Below are positions 56,870 through 64,000 of a stretch of 64,000 bases of DNA, in pieces. The stretch's first letter is position 1, and every line of letters begins with the position of its first letter. Source of the DNA: Vibrio hangzhouensis (GTDB taxonomy: Bacteria > Pseudomonadota > Gammaproteobacteria > Enterobacterales > Vibrionaceae); NCBI RefSeq assembly GCF_900107935.1, contig NZ_FNVG01000001.1:124001-188000 (forward strand), in the 5' to 3' direction. Below the pieces are notes generated by a model. That model did not search any database. It was not told the origin of the DNA and saw only the letters and a list, made by a program, of their open reading frames with translations. The translations under genes and the position numbers were made by a program.

Positions 56870-57964
56870 ATGAACGTACAAGCATTACCCATGCACCGTT
56901 TTATCGACTACCAAGGCAAGTTAGTTAGCCCGCTACCCGACTGGGCCGATAACCAGACCTTACTGCAGCTTTATCGCGACATGGTAGTCGCCAGAACATA
57001 CGATGCCAAAGCGGTCGCTTTACAGCGAACCGGTAAACTCGGCACATACCCTTCTCATATGGGGGCGGAAGCCATCGGTATCGCCATTGGGCACGCGCTT
57101 AGCTCCAGAGATGTGTTTGTTCCCTATTATCGGGATATGCCAGCTATGTGGGTTCGGGGTATTCCAATGGAAAAAAACCTTCAATACTGGGGCGGTGACG
57201 AGCGTGGTAGTGACTTCGCCTTCACAACGAGTGATAACCCCTGCCGCGATCTCCCTTTCTGCGTCCCAATAGCGACTCAATGCACCCATGCTGTGGGCGT
57301 CGCATCGGCATTAAAGATACAGGGAAATCATCAAGTCGCACTGGTGACCTGTGGCGATGGTGCAACTTCCAAAGGTGATTTTCTCGAATCCCTGAACTGT
57401 GCCGGTGCCTGGAACATACCTTTGGTGTTTGTCGTTAACAATAACCAATGGGCCATCTCCGTGCCCCGAGCACTACAATGCGGCGCTGACTACCTCGCTG
57501 ACAAGGCAAAAGGCGCAGGTATTCCGGGTATCACAGTCGATGGCAACGACGTTATCGCAATGCTGGATGTTCTTACTAATGCCATCGGTAGTGCTAGGAA
57601 AGGCAAAGGGGCTACATTAGTAGAAGCTATCAGCTATCGACTCAGCGACCATACAACCGCTGATGATGCCAGTCGCTATCGCAGTGATGAGGAATTGAAA
57701 CAAGCATGGGAATATGAACCCATCGCCCGCCTAAATACCTATCTTATGTCTCAGGGTTTATGGTCTGAAGACAAAGAACATGCACTTATTGACGAAGCTA
57801 AGGCCCTAGTAGAACAGGCTGTCACACGTTATTTGAACACGCCTCCTCAACCACCAGAGTCTGCTTTCGACTATCTTTATGAACAGCCTACAAAAGAGTT
57901 ACACCGGCAACGAGATGAACTGATTCATAAGACAATGCGTATGCAGGGAGGTAAGCATGGGTAA
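56870..57964 (+). CDS. 2-oxoacid dehydrogenase E1, alpha subunit
   Basis: Thiamine-diphosphate decarboxylase subunit of a branched-chain or pyruvate-type complex, 364 residues. The ThDP motif is GDGATSKGDF beginning at residue 162 and closing with NNNQWAIS near 190. A phosphorylation-loop-like YRLSDHTTADDASRYR follows. The ribosome site AAAGGAG is strong. The next gene overlaps it by 8 bases. Branched-chain 2-oxoacid dehydrogenase is my preferred reading because ETF genes are close, but pyruvate remains possible. Confidence 0.88.
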   Translation: MNVQALPMHRFIDYQGKLVSPLPDWADNQTLLQLYRDMVVARTYDAKAVALQRTGKLGTYPSHMGAEAIGIAIGHALSSRDVFVPYYRDMPAMWVRGIPMEKNLQYWGGDERGSDFAFTTSDNPCRDLPFCVPIATQCTHAVGVASALKIQGNHQVALVTCGDGATSKGDFLESLNCAGAWNIPLVFVVNNNQWAISVPRALQCGADYLADKAKGAGIPGITVDGNDVIAMLDVLTNAIGSARKGKGATLVEAISYRLSDHTTADDASRYRSDEELKQAWEYEPIARLNTYLMSQGLWSEDKEHALIDEAKALVEQAVTRYLNTPPQPPESAFDYLYEQPTKELHRQRDELIHKTMRMQGGKHG

Positions 57965-58967
57965 TCTCAACACCTCCGTAAATGTAACCGAAGCGACGCT
58001 GGTCGAAGCGGTCAATTTCGCCCTGCATTATGAAATGGCCAACGATCCAAGCGTCGTTCTGCTAGGCGAAGATGTGGGCGACAACGGAGGGGTATTCCGC
58101 GCTACCGTTGGGCTCAAAGAAAAATTTGGTCTGCGTCGAGTGATCGATACCCCGCTGGCAGAAGCCCTTATTGGCGGAGTGGCTGTTGGTATGGCAACAC
58201 AAGGCTTACGACCAGTCGCTGAATTCCAGTTCCAGGGTTTTGTCTTTCCTGCGATGGAGCATCTTATTTGTCACGCAGCGCGAATGCGAAATCGCACCCG
58301 GGGAAGACTGACCTGCCCTGCCGTGTTCAGAGCGCCGTTTGGCGGCGGGATCCATGCTCCAGAGCACCATTCAGAAAGTGTTGAGGCGATGTTTGCCCAC
58401 ATACCCGGTCTGCGCGTTGTCATCCCGTCGTCACCTCAAAGAGCTTATGGGTTACTACTAGCGGCCATTCGTTGCAATGATCCGGTGATGTTCTTTGAAC
58501 CCAAACGCATCTACCGCACAGTCAAATCGAACATAATCGACAACGGAGAGGCACTGCCGCTGGACACCTGCTACACATTACGTAAAGGGCGTGATGTTAC
58601 GTTAGTGACCTGGGGAGCGTGTGTCATAGAATCACTACAAGCAGCTGCTACGCTATCAGAACAAGGGATTGAGGCAGAAGTGATCGACCTCGCCAGCATC
58701 AAACCTATTGATATGGACACCATATTTAAATCTCTGGAGAAAACAGGACGTTTACTGGTGGTACATGAAGCCAGCCGAAGTTGTGGTGTGGGCGCTGAAA
58801 TCATTACCCGAACATCAGAACACGCAATGTGTTTGCTCAAGGCACCACCGAAGCGTGTCACCGGTCTCGATACCGTGATGCCCTATTATAAAAACGAAGA
58901 TTATTTCTTAATTCAGGAAGAAGACATTGTTCTCGCCGCGCGCGACATTGTGGAGGGCTGGAAATGA
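57957..58967 (+). CDS. 2-oxoacid dehydrogenase E1, beta subunit
   Basis: Partner of E1 alpha, 336 residues. Conserved features are LLGEDVGDNGGVFRATVGL, DTPLAEALIGGVAVGMA and FRAPFGGGIHAPEHHSES, with the C-terminal transketolase-type domain VTWGACVIESLQAA. It overlaps the alpha gene by 8 bases and the E2 gene by 4, so all three are translationally coupled. Confidence 0.92.
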   Translation: MGNLNTSVNVTEATLVEAVNFALHYEMANDPSVVLLGEDVGDNGGVFRATVGLKEKFGLRRVIDTPLAEALIGGVAVGMATQGLRPVAEFQFQGFVFPAMEHLICHAARMRNRTRGRLTCPAVFRAPFGGGIHAPEHHSESVEAMFAHIPGLRVVIPSSPQRAYGLLLAAIRCNDPVMFFEPKRIYRTVKSNIIDNGEALPLDTCYTLRKGRDVTLVTWGACVIESLQAAATLSEQGIEAEVIDLASIKPIDMDTIFKSLEKTGRLLVVHEASRSCGVGAEIITRTSEHAMCLLKAPPKRVTGLDTVMPYYKNEDYFLIQEEDIVLAARDIVEGWK

Positions 58968-60112
58968 AATCATTTTTACTGCCAGATTTAGGGGAAGGGC
59001 TCGCAGAATCAGAGATCGTGCAATGGCACGTTGACGTGGGTGACAAGGTGGAAGTCGACCAGGTGATTTTAACCGTTGAAACGGCAAAAGCCGTTGTCGA
59101 AGTGCCTGCTCCTTATAGCGGAAAAATCATCAGCAGGCATGGCGACGAAGGCGATGTTATTAATATCGGTAGCCTTTTAGTAGAAATAGAAGAAGCAGTG
59201 ACCGAAACCTCGACGGCCAATCAAACCCAAGGCAGCGAGGATGCTGCCACTGTCGTTGGTAGTGTGTCCAGTCAGACGCATCATGTAGACGTGGACGATT
59301 TCTGGGTTGGCCCTTCGCATCACTCCGGCAACACAAAGCCTGTCACAGCGATGCCTTCTGCCCGCCTGCTAGCTAAAAAGTTGGGCGTGGACTTGCTGCG
59401 CGTTAAAGGCAGTGGACATGATGGTGTTATTACTGACAGCGACATCTACAATGAAGTTGGAAAACAGACCCCTGGGACGGAAGTGCTTAAAGGGGCTAGA
59501 CGTACGATGGTGGGTACCATGTCGGAATCCCATCATAATGTGGCTTCGGTTACCATTACTGAAGAAGCACTGCTCTCTCAGTGGAGTAAAGATGAAGATA
59601 TCTCTGGTCGATTAATCACTGCAGTTGTTCATGCCTGTAAGCAGGAGCCCGCTCTCAATGCCTGGTTTGATGCCGATACAATGACACGCTGTGTCCATTC
59701 TAATGTAAATATTGGGATAGCGGTTGATAGTAGTCACGGGCTATATGTACCGGTACTCAGAGATGCCGACAAATATGATCAAGCCGGAATGCGCAAATGG
59801 CTTAACGAAACCGTTGCCGGGATCCGGGCACGTCGAATTGGGCGAGAGCAGCTGCAACACGCCACCATTACCCTCTCTAACTTTGGCGCCATCGCCGGGA
59901 TATTTGCAACTCCAGTGGTCTCACCACCACAAGTGGCCATCGTTGGTGCCGGTCGCATCATTGACAAAGTCATATTGGAAGATGGCGTGGCTAAATCGGT
60001 GAAGGCACTGCCTCTTTCCATCACATTCGACCATCGGGCCTGCACCGGGGGCGAAGCCGCCAGATTTGTTAAAGTTCTGGTGCAGCACCTGCAGAGGCCA
60101 CAGGCTCAATAA
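58964..60112 (+). CDS. 2-oxoacid dehydrogenase E2 (dihydrolipoamide acyltransferase)
   Basis: Core of the complex, 382 residues. One lipoyl domain (lipoyl-lysine K42 in VETAKAVVEVP), an acidic linker, the E1/E3-binding domain (MPSARLLAKKLGVDLLRVKGSGHDG, about 127-152) and the catalytic domain. The usual catalytic DHRxxDG appears as DHRACTGG (H357 kept, Asp replaced by Thr361). This ending with TGGEAARF occurs in a known E2 subgroup, so the enzyme may still work. No E3 gene follows. Confidence 0.9.
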   Translation: MKSFLLPDLGEGLAESEIVQWHVDVGDKVEVDQVILTVETAKAVVEVPAPYSGKIISRHGDEGDVINIGSLLVEIEEAVTETSTANQTQGSEDAATVVGSVSSQTHHVDVDDFWVGPSHHSGNTKPVTAMPSARLLAKKLGVDLLRVKGSGHDGVITDSDIYNEVGKQTPGTEVLKGARRTMVGTMSESHHNVASVTITEEALLSQWSKDEDISGRLITAVVHACKQEPALNAWFDADTMTRCVHSNVNIGIAVDSSHGLYVPVLRDADKYDQAGMRKWLNETVAGIRARRIGREQLQHATITLSNFGAIAGIFATPVVSPPQVAIVGAGRIIDKVILEDGVAKSVKALPLSITFDHRACTGGEAARFVKVLVQHLQRPQAQ

Positions 60113-60139
60113 TTGGCATACGACCGATTAGAGCAGGGG

Positions 60140-60508
60140 CTAATCTTCAATATCGATGCCCAATTCTGCTCTTTTGGTGCGGCTCAAACCTAAAGCTACG
60201 ATTCGGTAGGACTGTGACAGATAATATTTGAGGTCATCGTCTAATGGCCCTGAGGTATCTACCTGCTGAATCCATTTCATCCCGCGGGTGGCAAAATACG
60301 GAGCCGGGCGATAGCCTTCACAGTCACGAAGAAAATCAAAATTCAGAGGAGATGTCTTAAAGGTATAGGCTGGCCCCGAATCCTCGCTCCACCCTCCGAT
60401 TGCAAATACCTTTCCACCCACCTTCCAGACATGTGCATTCCCCCATTGAATAACATGTGAGGTTGCAGGGAAAGACGCGCAGAACTGATTGAAGGTGTCG
60501 TAATCCAT
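60140..60508 (-). CDS. MmcQ/YjbR-family protein
   Basis: A 122-residue protein of the CyaY-like YjbR fold. FNQFCASFPATSHVIQWGNAHVWKVGGKVFAIGGW and RGMKWIQQVDTSGPLDDDLKYYLSQSYRIVALGLSR are typical. The family is linked to DNA binding but the role is unproven. Convergent with the E2 gene. Confidence 0.85.
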   Translation of the reverse strand: MDYDTFNQFCASFPATSHVIQWGNAHVWKVGGKVFAIGGWSEDSGPAYTFKTSPLNFDFLRDCEGYRPAPYFATRGMKWIQQVDTSGPLDDDLKYYLSQSYRIVALGLSRTKRAELGIDIED

Positions 60509-60544
60509 AAACTAATTTCCAAAATACAGCTATGTAACAATGAG

Positions 60545-60901
60545 TTAAAAGTCCGCCTGCCGAAGGGTATACTCGATAGTCCCGTCGTCCGACACAATAA
60601 ATGTCCATTGGCTACCATCTTCAATAAAAACGAACTGATCGACCTTATCTGTAGGCTTCAGCCGTTGTTTGAATGTCTGAAGATCGTTGACGGATATCTT
60701 GAAATGGCCTGTAGCGGTATTCAAATCAAAGTCGTTGGATACCGTAATTGATCGGGTCGAAACAGGCAGAATATCCGGCATCCAACCCCGTTCAAACAGC
60801 CGATCCTGTTTTGCTTGTTTCAGAGTATCATAGTCGCTGGTTACAACGTCCAAACAGGCCGTTAAAACAATCAAAACCGACAATAAATACGTGTTGTTCA
60901 T
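60545..60901 (-). CDS. Small lipoprotein, unknown
   Basis: A 118-residue protein with a lipoprotein signal peptide ending LTAC (Cys16 from the ATG). The mature part is beta-rich (RSITVSNDFDLNTATGHFKISV, QFVFIEDGSQWTFIVSDDG). No family recognised. A TTG one codon upstream is an alternative start. Same strand as the YjbR gene, 36 bases apart. Confidence 0.65.
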   Translation of the reverse strand: MNNTYLLSVLIVLTACLDVVTSDYDTLKQAKQDRLFERGWMPDILPVSTRSITVSNDFDLNTATGHFKISVNDLQTFKQRLKPTDKVDQFVFIEDGSQWTFIVSDDGTIEYTLRQADF

Positions 60902-60997
60902 CAAGGCACCAGAAGAGAAACTTTTATACCCCTACTATTCTGGATCCCATTTTTCCCTTTTTCAATCAACTATTTGTATAAATTTCTTCTCAATTTA

Positions 60998-61939
60998 TCA
61001 GGGTAGTTTGTCAATCAGTTCAGGCATCACTTCAAACAAATCACCGACCAGACCATAGTCAGCTACCTGAAAGATAGGCGCGTCGGGGTCACTGTTAATG
61101 GCAACGATAACCTTGGAGTCTTTCATCCCCGCCATATGTTGAATTGCCCCTGAAATGCCTACTGCTATGTAAAGCTCTGGGGCGACTATCTTACCCGTTT
61201 GCCCAACTTGCAGATCATTGGACACAAACCCTGCATCTACCGCCGCTCTTGATGCGCCAATAGCACCACCAAGTTTATCCGCGAGCTTCTCTACCATGGC
61301 AAAATTTTCTTTACTTCCCAGCCCTCGGCCACCAGACACAACGACACGCGCGGCGGAAAGCTCCGGACGTTCACTTTTGTTTTTTTGAGTCGAGACGTAT
61401 TTTGATAGTGCGTTGTTGACCGACTCTTTCATTTCAATCACTTCGGCAACCTTCCCGCAGTCGGTCTCACCGCACTCAAACGCCGAACTGCGTATCGTCA
61501 TGACCTTATGCAGATCAGTAGTCGTCACCGTGGCCAGGGCATTCCCCGCATAGATAGGACGAATCACCGTATCTGTCGAAACAATCTGTATAACATCGGA
61601 TAATTGTCCCACATCGAGCAAAGCCGCGACCCGAGGCAAAAGATTTTTCCCAAACGTGCTGGCTGGTGCGAGGATATGGCTAAAATCTTTCGCCAATCTC
61701 AACACCAAAGGAGCGCAGCTTTCTGCAAGTAAATGAGCAAATTGTTCGTTTTCTGCTATCAACACCTTCGAAACGTATTGCGCCTTAGCGAGGGTGTCAG
61801 CAACGTTGTGGCAAGCTGACCCCATGACCAGAACAGCAACGTCGTCCCCGAGACAGCTTGCAGCACTGAGCGTTTTGTATGTATCTAAGCTCACCTTTTC
61901 GTTATCATGTTCAGCAATGACCAGAATTCGTGTGTCCAT
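60998..61939 (-). CDS. etfA: Electron transfer flavoprotein, alpha subunit
   Basis: Carries FAD and passes electrons from acyl-CoA and similar dehydrogenases to ETF-ubiquinone oxidoreductase. From the start at 61939 the protein has 313 residues. The FAD domain has [37 protein letters not shown] and [31 protein letters not shown]. The chosen start has AAGGGGGAAGG just upstream. Second gene after etfB. Confidence 0.95.
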   Translation of the reverse strand: MDTRILVIAEHDNEKVSLDTYKTLSAASCLGDDVAVLVMGSACHNVADTLAKAQYVSKVLIAENEQFAHLLAESCAPLVLRLAKDFSHILAPASTFGKNLLPRVAALLDVGQLSDVIQIVSTDTVIRPIYAGNALATVTTTDLHKVMTIRSSAFECGETDCGKVAEVIEMKESVNNALSKYVSTQKNKSERPELSAARVVVSGGRGLGSKENFAMVEKLADKLGGAIGASRAAVDAGFVSNDLQVGQTGKIVAPELYIAVGISGAIQHMAGMKDSKVIVAINSDPDAPIFQVADYGLVGDLFEVMPELIDKLP

Positions 61940-61973
61940 AGCCTTCCCCCTTGATTCAGTCAAATCATGCTAC

Positions 61974-62723
61974 CTAAAGCACGTTAGCTTTATTTCGCAA
62001 CTTGTCGATCAGGTCATCCACAGACGATACTATTTCACCCGATTCCCGTTTGGGTGGCGCTGTCACCTCAACAACCTGTTGTCTCGGCTGCAGATCGACA
62101 TTAAAGCTCTCCGCTTCTAATATATCTAACGGCTTGCGCTTGGCTTTCATAATATTGGGTAACGAGGCGTACCGCGGCTCGTTGAGCCGAAGATCCGTGC
62201 TTACAATAGCAGGTAACGACAATTCCAGTGTTTCCAAACCGCCATCGATTTCCCTTGTCACTTGTGCAGTGCCGTCTTCGATAACCAGTTGAGAGGTAAA
62301 CGTACCCTGTGGTGTATCGGTCAACGCCGCCACCATTTGAGCTACCTGGTTGTTATCACTGTCAATCGCCTGCTTTCCTAGAAGCACTAACTGAGGCTGT
62401 TCTTTCTCCATCAGCGCTGCAAGTACCTTAGCAACGACCAGTGGTTCCAGTGTTGTAGGGCCGTTGACATGAATGGCTCTGTCAGCACCCAGAGCCAGTG
62501 CGCTACGTAAAGTTTCCTGAACCGAGTTATCGCCAATACTGACCACAACGACTTCTTCGGCAACTCCGGATTCCTTAAGTCGAATCGCCTCTTCCACAGC
62601 GATTTCACAAAATGGATTCATAGACATCTTTACGTTGTTGGTCTCCACACCGCTTCCATCGCTTTTTACCCGTACTTTGACATAAGGATCGATCACTCGT
62701 TTGATTGCTACCAAAACCTTCAT
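61974..62723 (-). CDS. etfB: Electron transfer flavoprotein, beta subunit
   Basis: Partner of EtfA, 249 residues, binding AMP structurally. Recognisable stretches are [36 protein letters not shown] and [20 protein letters not shown], with the conserved [19 protein letters not shown] recognition loop for partner dehydrogenases. First gene of etfBA, divergent from the ETF-QO gene across a LiuR-like operator. Confidence 0.95.
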   Translation of the reverse strand: MKVLVAIKRVIDPYVKVRVKSDGSGVETNNVKMSMNPFCEIAVEEAIRLKESGVAEEVVVVSIGDNSVQETLRSALALGADRAIHVNGPTTLEPLVVAKVLAALMEKEQPQLVLLGKQAIDSDNNQVAQMVAALTDTPQGTFTSQLVIEDGTAQVTREIDGGLETLELSLPAIVSTDLRLNEPRYASLPNIMKAKRKPLDILEAESFNVDLQPRQQVVEVTAPPKRESGEIVSSVDDLIDKLRNKANVL

Positions 62724-62781
62724 AGCCTCTCCTTTTTTTACTCGCCAAACTGGTCACTGCCCTAATTATTGAGCTTAGTAA

Positions 62782-62801
62782 AGTTTACGTTTACGTCAAC
62801 T
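62782..62801. promoter_or_regulatory. LiuR-like MerR-family operator
   Basis: Inverted repeat AGTTTACGT-TT-ACGTCAACT, eight of nine positions matching between arms. It resembles the motif recalled for LiuR, the MerR-type regulator of branched-chain amino acid degradation in gammaproteobacteria. It lies between etfB (58 bases from its start) and the ETF-QO gene, so it could control both. Confidence 0.65.
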
Positions 62802-62873
62802 GCACATTCGTTATTGCACTATAGTTAAACCAATACTATTAAATCGTAATAAACGGACAATGAGGTGGGCAGC

Positions 62874-64000
62874 GTGGAAAGAGAATGCATGGAGTTTGAT
62901 GTAGTCATCGTAGGAGCTGGTCCTGCAGGGCTATCTGCAGCAATTCGTTTGGCTCAACTTGCAGAGCAGCAGCATACTACCCTGACGATTTGTGTCATTG
63001 AGAAAGGTGCCGAAATTGGTGCCCATATCCTATCCGGTGCGGTGTTTGAAACTCGCGCTCTTGATGAACTAATTCCCGACTGGCAACAGCTAGGAGCCCC
63101 TGTCAACAACCCAGTAACCGAGGACCAATTTCTCTATCTCACCACCCTATATAACCACATAAAAATACCCGATTTTTTGACGCCGAGTTGCCTCAAAAAC
63201 AGCGAGAATAACCATGCAATCAGCCTCGGCAACTTATGTCGCTGGTTGGCGCAGCAGGCCGAACAATCAGGCATCGAAGTGTTTCCTGGCTTTGCGGCAT
63301 CCAGTATTCTCTATGACGCTGAGGGTGCTGTTTGTGGCGTCTGCACATCGGATATGGGCCTGGATAAACAGGGCAACAAAAAGGCAAACTTTGAGCCGGG
63401 TATTGAACTTAAAGCCAAGTACACCGTTTTTGCAGAGGGAGCACGTGGAAATTTGGGCAACGAGTTGTTCTCTCGATTCAAACTGGATGCAGATCGCCAG
63501 CCACAGCACTACGCACTAGGCTTCAAAGAAATATGGCAATTGCCCGCTACGCAGGCATATTACTCAGCGGGGACGGTGATACACGGTGTGGGCTGGCCAT
63601 TGCATCTGTCTGACACTACCGGAGGGAGTTTTGTTTACCATCTGGAAAATAATCAGATCGCGGTAGGACTGATCGTTGACTTGAATTATGCCAACCCCAA
63701 CCTGAGTCCGTTTGATGAGTTTCAACGCTTCAAACACCACCCTGCTATCAGTCGTTATCTTGAGTTCGGCGAGCGCATCGCTTTTGGTGCCCGGGCCATT
63801 GCCAAGGGCGGCCTGCGATCTCTGCCAAAACAGCAGTTCCCCGGAGGCCTGCTGATTGGCTGTGATGCCGGGACGCTCAACATGGGAAAAATCAAAGGCA
63901 GTCATACTGCAATGAAATCCGGAATGTTGGCCGCTGAGTCAATATTCGAACAACTTTGTGCCGTCACCCCTGACAAAGAAGCGGATTATCAATTCCATTT
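62874..64000 (+). CDS. ETF-ubiquinone oxidoreductase, N-terminal part (runs off right edge)
   Basis: Membrane-associated flavoprotein that passes electrons from ETF to ubiquinone. About 375 residues are visible. The FAD fold is VVIVGAGPAGLSAAIRLAQ, followed by EKGAEIGAHILSGAVFE, DMGLDKQGNKKANFEPGIEL and AEGARGNLGNEL, all typical of ETF-QO. GTG at 62874 has GAGG about 9 bases before it; ATG at 62889 is an alternative. The iron-sulfur domain would lie beyond the window. Confidence 0.92.
   Translation, partial: MERECMEFDVVIVGAGPAGLSAAIRLAQLAEQQHTTLTICVIEKGAEIGAHILSGAVFETRALDELIPDWQQLGAPVNNPVTEDQFLYLTTLYNHIKIPDFLTPSCLKNSENNHAISLGNLCRWLAQQAEQSGIEVFPGFAASSILYDAEGAVCGVCTSDMGLDKQGNKKANFEPGIELKAKYTVFAEGARGNLGNELFSRFKLDADRQPQHYALGFKEIWQLPATQAYYSAGTVIHGVGWPLHLSDTTGGSFVYHLENNQIAVGLIVDLNYANPNLSPFDEFQRFKHHPAISRYLEFGERIAFGARAIAKGGLRSLPKQQFPGGLLIGCDAGTLNMGKIKGSHTAMKSGMLAAESIFEQLCAVTPDKEADYQFH

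Noticed and set aside
1..64000. tRNA, rRNA or an intact insertion sequence or prophage
   Set aside because: None recognised when reading both strands; gaps are described individually.

Overview
The window looks like a chromosomal segment of a marine gammaproteobacterium, most likely a Vibrio. The main pointers are a betI-betB-betA-proX-proW-proV osmoprotectant operon in the Vibrio order, kbl-tdh, sbcDC, pepT, an RstAB-like two-component pair and moderate GC. No rRNA, tRNA, CRISPR array, prophage or intact insertion sequence was seen. Assignments rest on reading motifs and recalled family sequences; no database search was run.

Layout. 1-5.0 kb: the end of a bifunctional NAD(P)HX repair gene that runs off the left edge, a small membrane protein, a DUF6279 lipoprotein, a di-haem cytochrome c peroxidase with an FNR-like box far upstream, a glycine-zipper protein and a LysR regulator. 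5.0-12 kb: metY, an ADP-ribosylglycohydrolase-like protein, a YqfB-type ASCH protein and sbcDC. 12-15 kb: a small winged-helix-like gene behind a structured leader, and a response regulator/sensor kinase pair. 15-22 kb: a two-gene RND efflux system, an MscS-type channel and peptidase T. 22-24 kb: short genes and a TerC/Alx transporter whose promoter carries a dyad and whose leader is a clear yybP-ykoY (manganese) riboswitch followed by a ribosome-site switch. 24-28 kb: a periplasmic alpha-amylase with MalT-like boxes and an orphan peptidoglycan-binding/CHAP-like protein. 28-35 kb: choline uptake and conversion to glycine betaine, with a BetI-type operator.

35-44 kb is an accessory stretch. 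It has a broken HD-domain gene, three copies of a ~120 bp element with hairpin ends, a DUF3820 gene, a TRAP transporter operon ending in a cupin gene, an SDR gene remnant and a patatin-like phospholipase. 44-51 kb holds a tightly coupled hflK-hflC-nhaA operon, facing an AcnA-type aconitase and a cold-shock-protein gene on the other strand. This looks like a stress module made of second copies of housekeeping genes.

52-64 kb returns to metabolism: threonine catabolism (kbl-tdh), a LysR regulator with a glyoxalase-like protein, a three-gene 2-oxoacid dehydrogenase operon (E1 alpha, E1 beta, E2, no E3), and the ETF genes etfBA divergent from ETF-ubiquinone oxidoreductase, which runs off the right edge. 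A LiuR-like dyad lies between the divergent ETF genes, so this end is plausibly a branched-chain amino acid or acyl-CoA oxidation region. The best candidates for novelty are the hflKC-nhaA/acnA/csp module, the layered control of the TerC/Alx gene, the small ORFs near it, and the E2 subunit lacking the usual catalytic aspartate.
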